From: Bettongia penicillata ogilbyi
Lineage: Eukaryota; Chordata; Mammalia; Diprotodontia; Potoroidae
Length of the DNA: 64,000 bases
NCBI GenBank assembly: GCA_023548195.1
Contig: JAJHZJ010000752.1
Span: 361,501-425,500 of the forward strand
Reading direction: 5' to 3'
Part shown: positions 1 through 11,465 of the stretch, one piece after another
Layout: the number at the start of each line of letters is the position of its first letter
Numbering within the stretch: the stretch's first letter is position 1
Notes under the pieces: model-generated
Seen by the model: only the letters and a program-made list of their open reading frames with translations
Databases searched by the model: none
Told to the model about the DNA's origin: nothing
Program-made: the position numbers and the translations under genes

Positions 1-149
1 AAGAAGAAGAAAGAAGAAGAAGAAGAAGAAGAAGAGAAGAAGAAGAAGAAGAAGAAGAAGAAGAAGAAGAAGAAGGAGAAGGAGAAGAAGAAGAAAAAGG
101 AGAAGAAGAAATAGTAGCAGTAGCAGCAACAGCAGCAGCAGTCAGTAGT
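1..149. repeat. (AAG)n trinucleotide tract grading into GCA repeats
   Basis: Nearly pure AAG/GAA repeat with a few AAGG interruptions, ending in imperfect AGC repeats. It runs off the left edge of the window, so its full length is unknown. Purine-only on this strand. Confidence 0.95.
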
Positions 150-154
150 TAAAT

Positions 155-240
155 GTATATGACATTTACTATGTGCCAGGCATTAGAGTAAACCCATCAC
201 AATTATTATCTCATTCCATTTTTGTTCAACCTAGCTACAC
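155..240 (-). mobile_element. SINE fragment (MIR/CORE type), antisense
   Basis: Contains 'actatgtgccaggcatta' followed by a 'ttattatctcatt' segment, the order seen in the 3' half of MIR/CORE-SINEs read antisense. Short and diverged; could also be an L2 tail. Confidence 0.3.
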
Positions 241-1505
241 ATTTTTAATTTTATTCTGCTTTCTTTTACATAAAAGAACTAGAAATAATGAGTAAAATTT
301 ACAAAAACTAAATTAGTTTTTAGTTATTAAAGGTATCAAAAAACAAAATGATTTCCCTGGAGTTAGAATGAGTTTCCCCTCAGTAGACTTTTCTCAAAAC
401 CTAGATGAACTCTTCTCATATTTGTTTCAAGATTGTTTCCTTTTTAGGTACATGTTAAATTAGATGACCACTGTTCTTTTTCAGATCTGAGACTTTGTGA
501 TTCTTGTCATTTTGTCAACTGAAACTGTCAGCAAGGACAAAAAATAGAGATTAATTTTACATTTTAAATCTAAAATGAGTATTACACATTTTGCATAATA
601 TCATTCGGGAAGATACTCAAATACACTGCTTTCATTTTCTGGAGATTTTTGTTTTTGTGTAGGTGATAAATAATGGCAACTTGTACTCCTAATTATTAGT
701 GTGTGTGTGTGTGTGTGTGTGTGTATACAGCAAGTAGTACAGCACAAAGGATTGCATTGCTATTTAATATAATGACTTTTAGTTTGAGTATAGTATCTGA
801 CCAAGCAAAAATTTTGCATGAATTGATTTTGCTTTCAATGAGTTTTTATAACATAAAATATGATTATGTTGTTAGAAAACCAATGTATGATGCAGGTATA
901 AGAAATTTTCATATCCATAAGTTACTGTGTTTTGGTCATTGGAAAAATTTTAGAAGTATCATGGAGCGTGTGATAGATTCAGAAATTTTATGGAAAACAA
1001 AGTAATATGTTGCTTATCCAACCACAGCATTTATAAAGTAATGTATAAAAATATACCCACCATGTATCTTATACTAAAGGAATACAAGATGTGAATATAT
1101 GCATCACTGCCCTCCAAAGTCCTGACTTTATCTCAATTCAGTGAAATGAACTGAGGATATGTAGGTGAATTTCACAATAATAATTCACTTCAGACTACTG
1201 GATCTACATAAATGACATCGGTTTAGAGGATATGAGATTTTATACTGAGGTAGACAGAGGAATCTGATAGAAGTAATTGAAAAATAAAAAAAATCAGAAA
1301 ATTTGATTATTCCAATTCTGAATAAGCAGGATAAATCTTATCACAAGGATTTATAAAATTTCTTTGGAATTGCCTACACTCATGGATATCTATAACTCTC
1401 TGTCCCTCCTCCCTCTTTAGTAAATGGGTAATAAAAAGGTCATAATTTAATGAATTAGAATAGAATATATAGGAGGAAAATGTTGTGTTTAAAAGACCAT
1501 TGGAC
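241..1505. other. Unassigned AT-rich DNA
   Basis: No gene or recognised repeat apart from the GT tract at 699-726. A 100-codon open frame at 703-1005 begins inside that tract and has no recognisable motif, so I do not call it a gene. Confidence 0.5.
699..726. repeat. (GT)n dinucleotide repeat
   Basis: About 13 uninterrupted GT units. Confidence 0.95.
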
Positions 1506-2790
1506 TTCTAAGAGGCATAGCCAAGATAAGGCAATAAAAGCAGGGACTTGCTTGATCTCTTCCCCAAAACCCTTCCAAATATATGTAAAAATGACTCTAA
1601 ACAAATTAGAGCTACAGAACCCATAAAATGACAAAGTGACACATAGCCACAGCCCAAGACAACACAGAAGGTCATCAAGAAGGGTACATTACACCAGCCT
1701 GGGAGTGGAGCACAATCCAGTGTGGACCACACCAGCACAGACAGGCCAGAGTATGCCTCAGGTGACTGAATCACTGGAAGCTGTGGCAGTTTGCAGACTT
1801 CTCAACCCACAAATGCCAAAGACAGCAGAGAAGGTTATTAGAAAAACACTGTGTGATGTGAGAGAAAGAAGAGTGTGGTCGGGGTGGGGTCCAGCCCTAG
1901 CCCCAGGGTGCTGGTGGTGGCAGCACCTGTGGAAGTGGCAGCAACAATGGCAGTATTAGTAGCTACTGTGGCAGAGTCTGCTTCTGGAGCTCTGGGCCAC
2001 AGAGGGGTGAGAGATCAAGCAGCTGATACAAAATTCCAGAAGCCTGGGAAAGTTCACCCATCCCCAACCTACAACCCCACTGGAGGCAAAGTCCTACCTT
2101 GGCAAAGAGTTGAAAAGTCAAGTATTTGGTATGATGAAAAATCAGCTTTATAAAAACCACTCAGAATATATAATCTTACTTTGGTGACGAGGAAGATCAA
2201 AATATATAACCATAAAAAAACCAATAAAGCCAAGGCTTTTACATGAAAGGCTGAAAGAAAAATATGAATTGGCCACAGTTCATAGAAGAGACCAAAAAGT
2301 GTCATGAAAATTAAGTAAGAGAAGTAGAGGAAAAATTGGGGAGACAAATGAGAGTTATGCAAGAAAATAATGAGAAACAAGTCAATAGCTTGCTAAAGGA
2401 GACCACAAAAATACTGAAGAAAATAACACCTTAAGAAATAGATTAATCCAATTGACAAAAAGGGATCCAAAAAGCCAATGAAAAGAAGAATGCCTTAAGA
2501 AGCAGAATTGGCTGAAAGAATAAGGAGGTCCAAAAGCTCACCGAAGAAAATAATCCCTTCAAAATTAGAATGGAGAGAACAGAATCTAATGACTTCATGA
2601 GAAATTAAGAAATCATAAAACAAAATCAAAGGAATGGAAAAATAGAAGTCGATATGAAATATCTCATTAAAAATAATAACTGACCTGGAAAACAGTACCA
2701 AGAAAGATAATTTAATAATTACAGACTACCTGAAAGTCATGATAAAAAAAAGAGCATAGACATCATCTTCCAAGAAATAAATGCAGTTAA
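1506..2790 (+). mobile_element. L1 5'UTR plus start of ORF1, 3'-truncated
   Basis: Starts with a 5'UTR containing 'aaaatgactctaaacaaatt', which recurs at 10.1 kb, 25.4 kb and (inverted) 12.1 kb in this window. From about 2180 it becomes A-rich decayed ORF1 with coiled-coil-type codons (repeated Lys/Glu/Gln/Asn), including a 'gaggaaaaattggggagacaa' block shared with the ORF1 pieces at 10.9 and 26.4 kb. Stops and frameshifts are frequent. The copy ends near 2790, at the point where ORF1 would pass from coiled coil to RNA-recognition motif, so ORF2 is missing. Confidence 0.8.
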
Positions 2791-3699
2791 GTAAAATGTC
2801 ATGATACAATGACCACATCTGATTTTGTACACAGTATCTTCACCTAGTAATTTATTACTCTGTGATAACAGAATTCTATATTCTAGTGTACTGTCCTCTA
2901 GGACAAATGTTAACTTTTCATTTACTCATAGTATGACTTCCATTTAGTGGTAGTTTCACAAACATTATTATAGTGAAGATACATTTTATTATTTTAATTC
3001 TTTGTATTTCCTTATTAATTCACACAAATCTCTGAAATTTTCATATTTGGCTTTTCTTACTGCATGGGAGAGAAAAAATTTTGGGCATGGATGGCAGCTG
3101 ATACAAACTGGTATGAATATTTGAGTATATATTTGACATTTATCTCTTCTTTTCTTTAAACATTTTTACTTCTTTGAAAATGTGCCCATTATTGAGATTG
3201 CTAAATCCTAGGGTACACAACTCCAAAATGATTTTGAAATTAAATGAGCTAATTCATAACTATGTGATGAGTATATTAGAATGATTATCTTCTAGGGACT
3301 GTTTTGGTAAATATTTAGCAACCAGCTCTCCAGTATAAAAAAAAAAAATCACATTTACATACTGTTAAGTTTAATCTGAATTAAATGCCCATATTTAAAG
3401 CAGAAAGTAATGCAAAGAGGCAGGTTTAAATTTGCTAATATCAGTGAGACTTGCTGGTATTATACTTCTGACTGACCTATAGCTCAAAATGGATATACCT
3501 CATTAAAAAGAAATAGGATAGGTAAAAAATTTCAGGGAGAGAGTCATACTGAAAAGTAAGATGATATACTTATGTGAGGAAATCCTGGAACCACAGTGAG
3601 GTAAATTATTTGGGTGAAGGGGAAAGAAAGGAGGAAAACAAAGCTATTTTCACCATTGTTTTATATTACAGATTCCCTGTAGAGTTTAGATAGGTTTGT
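2791..3699. other. Unassigned AT-rich DNA
   Basis: I see no gene, RNA or recognised repeat here, only short homopolymer A runs. Confidence 0.45.
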
Positions 3700-3915
3700 A
3701 AATTGAGTATTAGGAATGAAATCAGGAAGACCTCAATTCAAATGCGACCTCAGACACTTAGCTGTGTGGCCATAAGCAAGTAACTTAACCTTTGTCTCAG
3801 TTTCCTTAATTGCGAAATGAGAATAATAAGAAAATCTTGCTTCCAAGGTTGTTAAGAGATTATTTGTGAAGCACTTAACACTATAGGAATTTAATAAATT
3901 CTTGTTCCCTTTCCC
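3700..3915 (+). mobile_element. CORE-SINE (MAR1/MIR-like)
   Basis: tRNA-derived head is weak, but the body is clear: a 'caggaagacctcaattcaaat' B-box region, 'gacacttagctgtgtggcc', 'caagtaacttaacct', 'ctcagtttcctt', 'aaatgagaataata', then 'aaggttgttaagag' and a 3' end 'gaagcacttaa'. Moderately diverged, with no obvious duplication of flanks. Confidence 0.8.
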
Positions 3916-4514
3916 TTTTCACATGAACAGAAACAGGAAATATAGTAGTCATAAGGATACTATGTATTTTCAGTCCCCATGTGTCTTTCTAGGTTCCCGT
4001 GTCTGTATTTCTGAGTATCTGTCTTTCTGTCTCTCAGATATGTGTAGTTTAAAACTTACTGACTTGTCTTAGTGATAATTTCATCCTTCAAAGTTAGAAA
4101 AAGACACACAATAAAATTATATGCTCCATATAATTCTCAATACTATGGAAAAACTGGATGTTGAGCTAAAAATAATTGGAAGTCTAAAGTGAAGTAAAAA
4201 TTCCTTCTTATGATTTGTTTTAGAAAAGAAGTGGAAATCCTGGCATAACGTGACCTACACCTTAGATTTGGGGAATGCCAATTAAAAAAAATTCTGAGGA
4301 AAGATAGAAAGTATCTTGAATCCTAAAAAGCAAAGAAAGTTTGACTGATTTGATGGGTGAAGAATAACAATCTGAAAATAAAAAGGAAGCAATTCCAGGG
4401 AGGTGGACAAATAGGTTCCATTTGAAAAGAGCAATGAATATACAAGGAATTCACTAAGTGACTTTAATTTAAAAAGAAATAGAAGAGTAGATCATACAAG
4501 ATGAATATGAGCAT
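3916..4514. other. Unassigned DNA
   Basis: No gene or repeat that I recognise. AT-rich, with CT-rich patches around 3985-4040. Confidence 0.4.
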
Positions 4515-5203
4515 GAAAACATACTGTAAGAAAAAAATAGACATTAATGCATTGTTGGTGGAGTTCTACCCTGATTCAACCATTCTGTAGCACAATTTAG
4601 AATGATGACCCAAAAACTATCAAAAGGGCTCAAGACTGTATCCAAAAAGAGTTATAACCAAAAGGAAAAAGGACATATATGTAAAAAATATTTAAATCAG
4701 TTCTTTTCTGGTGGCAAAGAATTGGAAATTGAGAGGGCAGTAAAATTGGGCAATAAAATAACCTGGAAAGGCTTAATAGAAGCTGATATAAAGTGATATG
4801 TACTGTGTACAAAGTAACATCAATATTGTTAGATTATTGACTATGAATTAGTTACTGATTTTTAGCAATACAATGATCCAAGACAATTCTCAATGGCTTG
4901 TGATGAAAAATGTGATGAAAAATGGCTTGTGATGAAAAATGTGATGAAAAATGCTAGAGAATCCTCAGAGAAAGAATTGATTGTGTATAAATAAATACTG
5001 AAGCATACTTTTTTAAACCTTGCTTTTCTTGAGTCTTTTGGTCTTTTTTTTCTTTCACAACATAACTAATATGTAAATATTTTACATGACTAGCATGTAG
5101 AGGCCATGTCAAATTGCTTATCTCCTCAATGAGAGGAGTAGAGAATATAGAAGGGAGAGGATTTGGAATTCACGGTTTTAAAACTGGATGTTAAAAATTA
5201 TTT
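4515..5203 (+). mobile_element. L1 3' end (ORF2 C-terminus and 3'UTR, 3'-end type Y)
   Basis: Begins with 'attgttggtggagttc' of the ORF2 C-terminus and continues through the 3'UTR landmarks 'caatgatccaagacaattct' and 'gaagcatac', ending 'ggatttggaattcacgg...ttaaaaatt'. The same 3'UTR occurs at 61.7-62.3 kb and in parts at 27.6 and 30.3 kb. The 3' end abuts another L1 at 5204 without an intervening A tail, so a later event joined them. Confidence 0.8.
4892..4949 (+). repeat. 29-bp tandem duplication inside an L1 3'UTR
   Basis: The unit 'aatggcttgtgatgaaaa' plus 'atgtgatgaaa' is present twice in perfect tandem at 4892-4920 and 4921-4949. Each unit itself contains two 'tgatgaaaaatg'-like pieces. 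Confidence 0.9.
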
Positions 5204-6215
5204 TCCCAATTGATAAATGGTCAAAGAATATGAACAGACAGTTTCCAGAGGAAGAAATTAAAAATATTTACAGCCATATAAAAAAATGCTCTAAATCACT
5301 GTTGATTAGAGAGATGCAAATCAAAACAACTCTGAGGTATCATATCACACTTATCAGATTGGCAAACATGACAGAACAGGAAGATGATAAATGTTGGAGA
5401 GGATGTGGGAGGGTTGGAATACTAATTCATTGTTAGCAGAGCTGTGAGCTGATCCAACTATTCTGGAGAGCAATTTGGGACTATGCCCAAAGGGATAAAA
5501 AAAACATGAACACTGTTTAACCCAACAATATCGCTTCTAGGACTGTATCCCCAAGAGATCATAAAAATGGGAAAGGGTCCCATATGTACAAAAATATTTA
5601 TAGCAGCACTCTTTATCGTGGCCAAAAACTGAAATCAAGGGGATGCATGTTAATTGAGGAATAGTTGAATATATTATCGTATATGAATGTAATGGAATAC
5701 TATTGTGCTATAAGAAATGATGAATAGGAAGACTTCAGAAAGGCCTGGAATTAATTATATGATCTGATGCTGAACAAAAGAAGCAGAACCAGAAAAACTT
5801 TTTGCTCATCAATAGCCACAGTATGCGAGAGTTTTTTTTTTTTGTTTTGTTTTGTTTTTTTTCTGGTAGAATTGGAACTTCATTGCAATGCAAAGACTTA
5901 AATAAATTCCCAATTGTCTTTTAAGGCAATTCAGAGAAAGAACTATGGAATTCAATCACAGAATGTAGCAGATCATTTTTTGCATGTATTATGTTTTGGT
6001 TGGTTATATGATTTTCCCCATTCACTTTAATTCTTCTATTCAGCATGACTATAGTGAAAATGTATTTAATTGGAAGGTATGTATAGAACCTATATAAAAT
6101 TGTTTGCTGCCTCAGGGATGGAGTGAGGAGAGAAGCGGGAGGGAGGGGGAAAAATCTAAGTTACATGGTAGTGATTGTAGAACACTGGAAATAAATAAAA
6201 CTAATTTTAAAAAAG
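5204..6215 (+). mobile_element. L1 3' end (ORF2 C-terminus and 3'UTR, 3'-end type X)
   Basis: The open frame at 5188-5436 encodes a clear L1 ORF2 C-terminus (residues such as NRQFPEEEIKN, IREMQIKTTLRYH and the Cys-rich WRGCGRVGILIHC). The frame then breaks by frameshift but remains readable to about 5830. The 3'UTR carries a T-rich run (5829-5860), a G-rich purine tract (6117-6150) and the terminal 'tagtgattgtagaacactgg' before an A-rich tail. It shares this 3' end with the L1 at 31.2-36.0 kb and is 5'-truncated. Confidence 0.9.
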
Positions 6216-6551
6216 AAAATTAAAGTACTAAAGGGAAAAATAGTATCAGAAATATTAAAATAATACTGGCTAGAGATGTCAAAAGAAAGATGAAAAAAAG
6301 AATAGAACTTTTGCTTGAGGTGACAGCAGAATGATAATTGACAACAGAAATAGTTCAAGCTATTTTTTTTATCCTCCTAAATGTTCTATCACTGTATTTC
6401 TAGAAACACAAGGAAGGGGAAGAAATTGAAAGTCCATCTATTGCTTCTATTCACCTAAGCTAAACTTCCCTATTCCATCCTTTTCATTCTAGATTGCTCC
6501 ATTCCAACCAACCCCTTCTATCACTTTTTCCATACATACTTTTCTTTTGGG

Positions 6552-6800
6552 GGCAGCTAAATGGTGCAGGGAGTAGAGTACTTGGGTCTGGAGTCAGGAA
6601 GATCTGGCCTCAGAAATCAGCTGTGTAACTCTTGGCAAATTATATAACCTATGTTTTCCTCAGTTTCCTAATATGTAAATTAAGAATAACCCTAATAGCA
6701 TTTATCTCCCAAGGTTATTGTGAAAATCAAATGAGATTAAAGCACTTGCCACATAGAAAGTGCTACAAGTTAGCTATTTTAATTCCTCAAAATCTATGTG
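6552..6800 (+). mobile_element. CORE-SINE (MAR1-like), near full length
   Basis: Opens with the tRNA-derived head 'ggcagctaaatggtgcaggg' and 'ctggagtcaggaagatctgg', then 'cagctgtgtaactcttggc', 'cctcagtttcctaat', 'ccaaggttattgtgaaaatc' and 'aagtgctacaagttagctat' at the 3' end, the usual CORE-SINE order. Elements of this head type are characteristic of marsupials. Confidence 0.85.
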
Positions 6801-7699
6801 TTTTCTCAAAATAATTTGAGCCATCTCTTCAGTAGAATTTAGAAGTGAACTGAGTATTTGACATTCAAATAAATTATACAGAAAAAAATGTTTAAAATTG
6901 AAAGATGGAAGAAAAGAATTAAAAGTGAAGTGTGTTCTATATATCTGGAATCAGACACAATGGTGAGAAAAAGAAAATCTATAAGAAAAAAAAAACTTTC
7001 ACTCTCTGAGAGATAGACAAAGCAAAGCTAGGAACAATTGGCTAAAAATAGAGAATAAAACAAAATGGGGAAAATTTTTAAAATATATTAAAATTTTATG
7101 AATAATAACAACAAAATCATTTTCCCTTAGGAAAAATTTCCATTAAAGTATTCAAAAATACATAGAAATTTCTTTTAGACTAGGACATTGATGAAGAGAA
7201 ACTCTGACACACTTCATTTTGAACTCTTTTCTCCATCATCTTCATTCTCTGCTGAGACCCACCCTATTCTCTATGACACATCTCAAAAGCACGTTTAACA
7301 TAAAGAAATGATTGTCAGCTCAAAGAAAGAATGTACATTTTAACTATTCCCTCTTCCAAAGTGCCCAGATATTCAGAATTTTGGAATGAGGACAAGAATG
7401 GTTTTAGATGTAGGAAAGCCTGACCATTAATGAGAAAAATCGAAGCTCCTTTTTCTCAAACATCAATTTGTTGAACTTATAACTGTGATCCACTAGGGAC
7501 AAATTATTTGAAGTTATTCCACCCAAAAGGAGTAAAAAGTATATACAATTCAAATATAATTGAAGCATGAGGCAGTTATTTTTTTTCCTTCTCAAAAAAT
7601 AAATGTTAAATACAAAACTCCATTATGTAATTAGAAGAGTGACTTAAAACATGATGAATAAACTTAAATTATAAGTATTCTTGACATCTTTTCAGGACA
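6801..7699. other. Unassigned AT-rich DNA
   Basis: No gene or recognised repeat. Contains short A/T runs only. Confidence 0.45.
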
Positions 7700-7925
7700 C
7701 AAAGGAGGAAATTATGTGGTGCAAGAGATGAAGTTTTGGACTTGCACTCAGGAAAGCCTGGGATCAAATCATATTTTACACCCTTGCTAGTTGTATGACA
7801 CTGGAAAAGTCACTCATCCTCTCTAAACCTCAAAATCCTAATCTGTAAAATGGGGCTAATAATAGCAATAACTTTGCAGGGTTGTAAGAAATAAATTGTA
7901 TAACAAACATAATGTAAAGACAAGT
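7700..7925 (+). mobile_element. CORE-SINE (MAR1-like), diverged
   Basis: Readable blocks: 'gtggtgcaagagatgaag', 'ctcaggaaagcctgggatc', 'ctagttgtatgacactgg', 'aatctgtaaaatggggct', 'ttgcagggttgtaagaaa', 'aaacataatgtaaag'. Same orientation as the copies at 3.7 and 6.6 kb. Confidence 0.75.
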
Positions 7926-8054
7926 AAAGGATAATTTTTTGCTCTTTTTTCTAGATTGACATTTAGCCAAACATGTGTCTTTGATTGATTCTTGAGTCTT
8001 TGCTTGAATCAAGGGTCTTTCACTGGAGACAGTATATGTATGTATTTTATTGCT

Positions 8055-8084
8055 TGGAGAGACAGGAGAGAAAGAAGCAGAACA

Positions 8085-8145
<61 letters not shown>
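8055..8145. repeat. (GA)n dinucleotide repeat
   Basis: Pure GA from about 8088 to 8143, with an imperfect purine-rich lead-in from 8055. A possible LTR begins just after it. Confidence 0.95.
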
Positions 8146-8146
<1 letters not shown>

Positions 8147-8149
8147 TGA

Positions 8150-8922
8150 GTGTGAGTGGGCTAGCAGAACTTGCTTGTCGGGAGGCCTAAAGGAATTAAT
8201 GTTTGTGATATTGGGATCCCTGTCTGTTCATCTTTATTAGTTCTTCAGACAGAAGCTCTTTCTGTTGATCTGTGCAGATTTCTCAGACAGAAGCCCTCTC
8301 TTTTGTTTTTTATGAGTTAATTGAGATGATAACGCTGGTAATGTGTATAAATGTTGTTATAGCCCTGTTGGACTTTGTTTTCCATAGAAACAGTCTACAA
8401 GCAGGAGACCCTGGGGTCTATTGTCAGGCAGAAGTAGGAAGAACTTGGAGTGGAACAGTCCCTGTGAGCTGACACATAGAGTAGGAGCAGAGAGCAGCCT
8501 GTGTGTGAGACCAGGCAAGAGCTGGGAGTGGTCAGACCACGGAGAAGGAGCCATGGAATTTGCCATTCAGTCCGGATTCAAGATGAGAGAGGACTTCACT
8601 TGGACACTATTATTGAGTAAGGAGATAGTTCTTACAGTGACTTAGGGGTGGATGGTGTGGTATTTTCTGCTACCCTTAAAGGATGTGTGGTATTAGGGAA
8701 GACCCTAGCCTGGGACCCCCAACTTTGGGAATTCAGTGATATATGTTATGTGCCATCTGATATACTGAGTGTTATGAGACACATATGTATTAGATGATAT
8801 ATTTTGCTTAAAGGTGTTGCCATGAATGTTATGCTCTACTTTATTGAACACTATTTAGTTTATTGGTGAATAAATAGTATTCATTATACTATACAATTAG
8901 ACCCCTAAAATCATTCACAACA
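8150..8922 (+). mobile_element. Possible endogenous-retrovirus LTR
   Basis: A higher-GC block unlike its surroundings. It contains a local duplication of 'cagacagaagc' (about 8246 and 8284), a polyadenylation signal AATAAA at 8869-8874 and an end '...cattcacaaca' that closes in CA about 50 bases later, as an LTR would. I see no internal retroviral coding region next to it, so it would be a solo LTR. The 5' boundary and target duplication are not clear. It could instead be unique sequence. Confidence 0.4.
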
Positions 8923-8959
8923 GCAGCCCTCATATGTGCTGCCATGATTGGCTTTACAC

Positions 8960-9015
8960 ATATGAAAAATGTGTTATGATCCTTAAAGTGCTATGTAAAT
9001 GCTTGCTAATATTTT
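8960..9015 (+). mobile_element. 3' tail of a CORE-SINE
   Basis: 'ccttaaagtgctatgtaaat' followed by 'gcttgctaatatt' matches the terminal part of CORE-SINEs. Only the tail is present. Confidence 0.45.
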
Positions 9016-9273
9016 CCTAAAGCAGTAAGTAGTACTATTGATTTAGCCATTTAGATTTGAATTAAATTTTAATCTCTGCGATACCCAAATTCCTACTATA
9101 CATCTACTGGTAAAATATGCCAGACTTTTACCAGTCCTCTTCACATAACTGGGAAGAGGTAAACAGCCATGTTTTTTCTGATTGAGAAACTCCTTTTGGG
9201 GCCAAAAAGCGTTACTCAATGAACCTAGGACCTCTTCATATGATGAACCCTCTAAAGATCAGAATAAATGGGT

Positions 9274-10118
9274 AATGGAGGGAAGAGCCAAGATGGTAGA
9301 AAGACGCCATGAAATTGCCTGAGTTCTCTCCAGTGTAGCCTTGTTAAAAACATTCAATCAAGCCTATAAAGAGGATATACACAAAGATGGAAGGAAAAAA
9401 CTTTCTAGTTTAACACAACTGGGAAAAACCTCAGGAAATGTCTATCTCACTTTGGTAAAAGGGGAGGAAAGCCCAGCACAGCTGGTATATGGGCACACCA
9501 GAGGGAGGGTCTTAACTACAGCACAGATCAGCAACTGAGACTCCTTGGTCCTGGCTCACTAAGCCAATGACATGGCAGGCAAGCTGTGAGACTGAAAACC
9601 ACAAAATAGAAAGCAAATTACCAGCTCTGTAACCCAACAACAACAGGCACAACTAGGCCAGGCCACTCCAGTGCAGCAGGGAAGCCAAAGCATCTGAGAA
9701 ACCAGCACATAAAGTCAGTAACCAGGATGCTGAACTCCAGCACAGGAAGCATGAGACAGTGACCCCTGAGCCCCAAGAGTAGAAATTAACTTTAAAAGCC
9801 AAAAAATTTCAAAATTAAGGAAGAACCAGAAAAAAAGAGTCTTGACCATGGAAGGCTATTATAGTGAGAGGAAAAAACAAATAAAAAAAATACAGAAGAG
9901 GATAACAATGTCAGAATGCTTACATGTAAAACCTCAAAAGAAAATATGAATTGGTCTCAAGGCCAAAATCCTACATGAGAGAACTCCAAAACAATTTTGA
10001 AAGTCAAAAAAGAGAGGTAGAAGAAAAATTGGCAACATAAAAGAGAAATAAAAGAATCAACAACTTTGAGGAGGAAGGATGAAAAGTAAATGAAGAAAAC
10101 TGCTTTTAAAAAGTATAA
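9274..10118 (+). mobile_element. L1/HAL1-type 5'UTR and start of ORF1
   Basis: Starts 'gggaagagccaagatggtag', a typical L1 first line, followed by a 5'UTR that differs from the one at 1.5, 10.1 and 25.4 kb, so this is a second L1 or HAL1 lineage. From about 9790 it is ORF1-like, with Lys/Glu-rich codons ('gaagaaccagaaaaaaagag') and 'aaaacctcaaaagaaaat'. Ends abruptly at about 10118, where a different L1 5'UTR begins. Confidence 0.65.
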
Positions 10119-11465
10119 TTGGAGAGCCTTCTGTGGAGCACAGCTCAGCATGGAGTGCAGCCCAACACAGACAGGACTCAGAACAGTTTTCAGGGAGCCA
10201 CCAGTCACAGCAGTTCCCAGATTGCTCAACCCACAAACGTGAGACAGCTTCAAAGGTCAATGGAAGTTCTCCTGCAACCAGGAGAGGGGAGCTTGGTCTG
10301 GATCACTGGCAGCAGTCACTGCAGTGACTGCTTCCATTTTTGGAGCCCTCAGCCCCATTTTTGGAGCTCCTGGGGGAATTGAAATCTAAATCTCAGCCCT
10401 AAGGGGCAGCCCTGGGAGACCTCTGCCTAAAACCCCTGAGGAAATTGAACCACTGATCTGAATAACAGCCCTGAGGTTTTCCCTTAGGTGAAGAGAAGCA
10501 CTGGTGTGGTAGAGTTGGAGGTGGTTTTGGTGAGGGAATTCTAATTGCAGATGCTGGGAAAGAAAGTTTTAGTTGCTCCCAGACCAGTGTGCAGGCCAGA
10601 AGAGGAATAAACTCCCCTCCCTTGATTATGCCACCTTGAAGGAACTGAGAACTTACAGGTCCCCAGAGATTAGTCTGCTGTTGAGAAAGGACTCAAAAGT
10701 GAAGTAACTGACTGGGAAAATGCCCCCAAAAGGGAGAAAAAGTAAGAGTACAGAAAGTTACTTTCTTAGTGAACAGGTATTTTTTCCATCCTTCTGGACG
10801 AGGAGGAACAAAGTATAAAAGTCAAAAGTTAAAGCTTCGGCATCCAAAACCTTCAAATAAATATGCAATGCTCTCAGACCACAGAAAATTCAAAAAGGAC
10901 CTTGAAAATCAAGTAAGAGAGATGGAGGAAAAACTGGGAAAAGAAATGACAGTGATGCAAGAAAATCATGAAAAGTGAATCAACAACTTGCTAAAAGAGA
11001 CCCCTCCCCCCCAAAAAAGTGCTGAAGAAAACAATACCTTTAAAAATAGGCTAACTCAATTGGCAAAATAAGTCCAAAAAGCCAATGAGGAGAAAGCTTT
11101 AAAAAGCAGAATTAGCCAAATGGTAAAGGAGGTTCAAAAGCTCACTGAAGAAAATAGTTCTTTAAAAATTGAATGGAATAGATGAAAGCTAATGGTTTTA
11201 TGAGAAACCAAGAAATGACAAAAAACAAAAGAATGAAAAAATAGAAGAAAATATGAAACATTTCCTTGGAAAAGCAGATACCCTGAAAAATGGAGCAGGA
11301 GAGACAATTTAAAAATTATGGGACTATCTGAAAGCCCTGATCAAAAAAAGACATCAAATTTCATGAAATTATCCAAGAAAATTGCACTGATATTCTAGAA
11401 CCAGAAGACAAAGATAAATATTGAAGGAATCCATCAATAACCTCATGAAAAAGATCTGAAAAAAA
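10119..11465 (+). mobile_element. L1 5'UTR (partial) plus ORF1, no ORF2
   Basis: Joins the preceding element inside its own 5'UTR ('gtggagcacagctcagcatg'), so its first about 150 bases are absent. ORF1 starts at the ATG at 10720 (MPPKGRKSKSTES), shifts frame near 10760 and continues in the 70-codon frame at 10769-10978, whose residues (NQVREMEEKLGKEM) are coiled-coil heptads. Decayed ORF1 then reads on to about 11460 ('gatattctagaaccagaaga', the start of the RNA-binding half). It ends where an antisense L1 5'UTR begins. Confidence 0.8.

Noticed and set aside
703..1005. 100-codon frame near the left edge
   Set aside because: Starts within a GT repeat and shows no motif, splice context or recognisable similarity.
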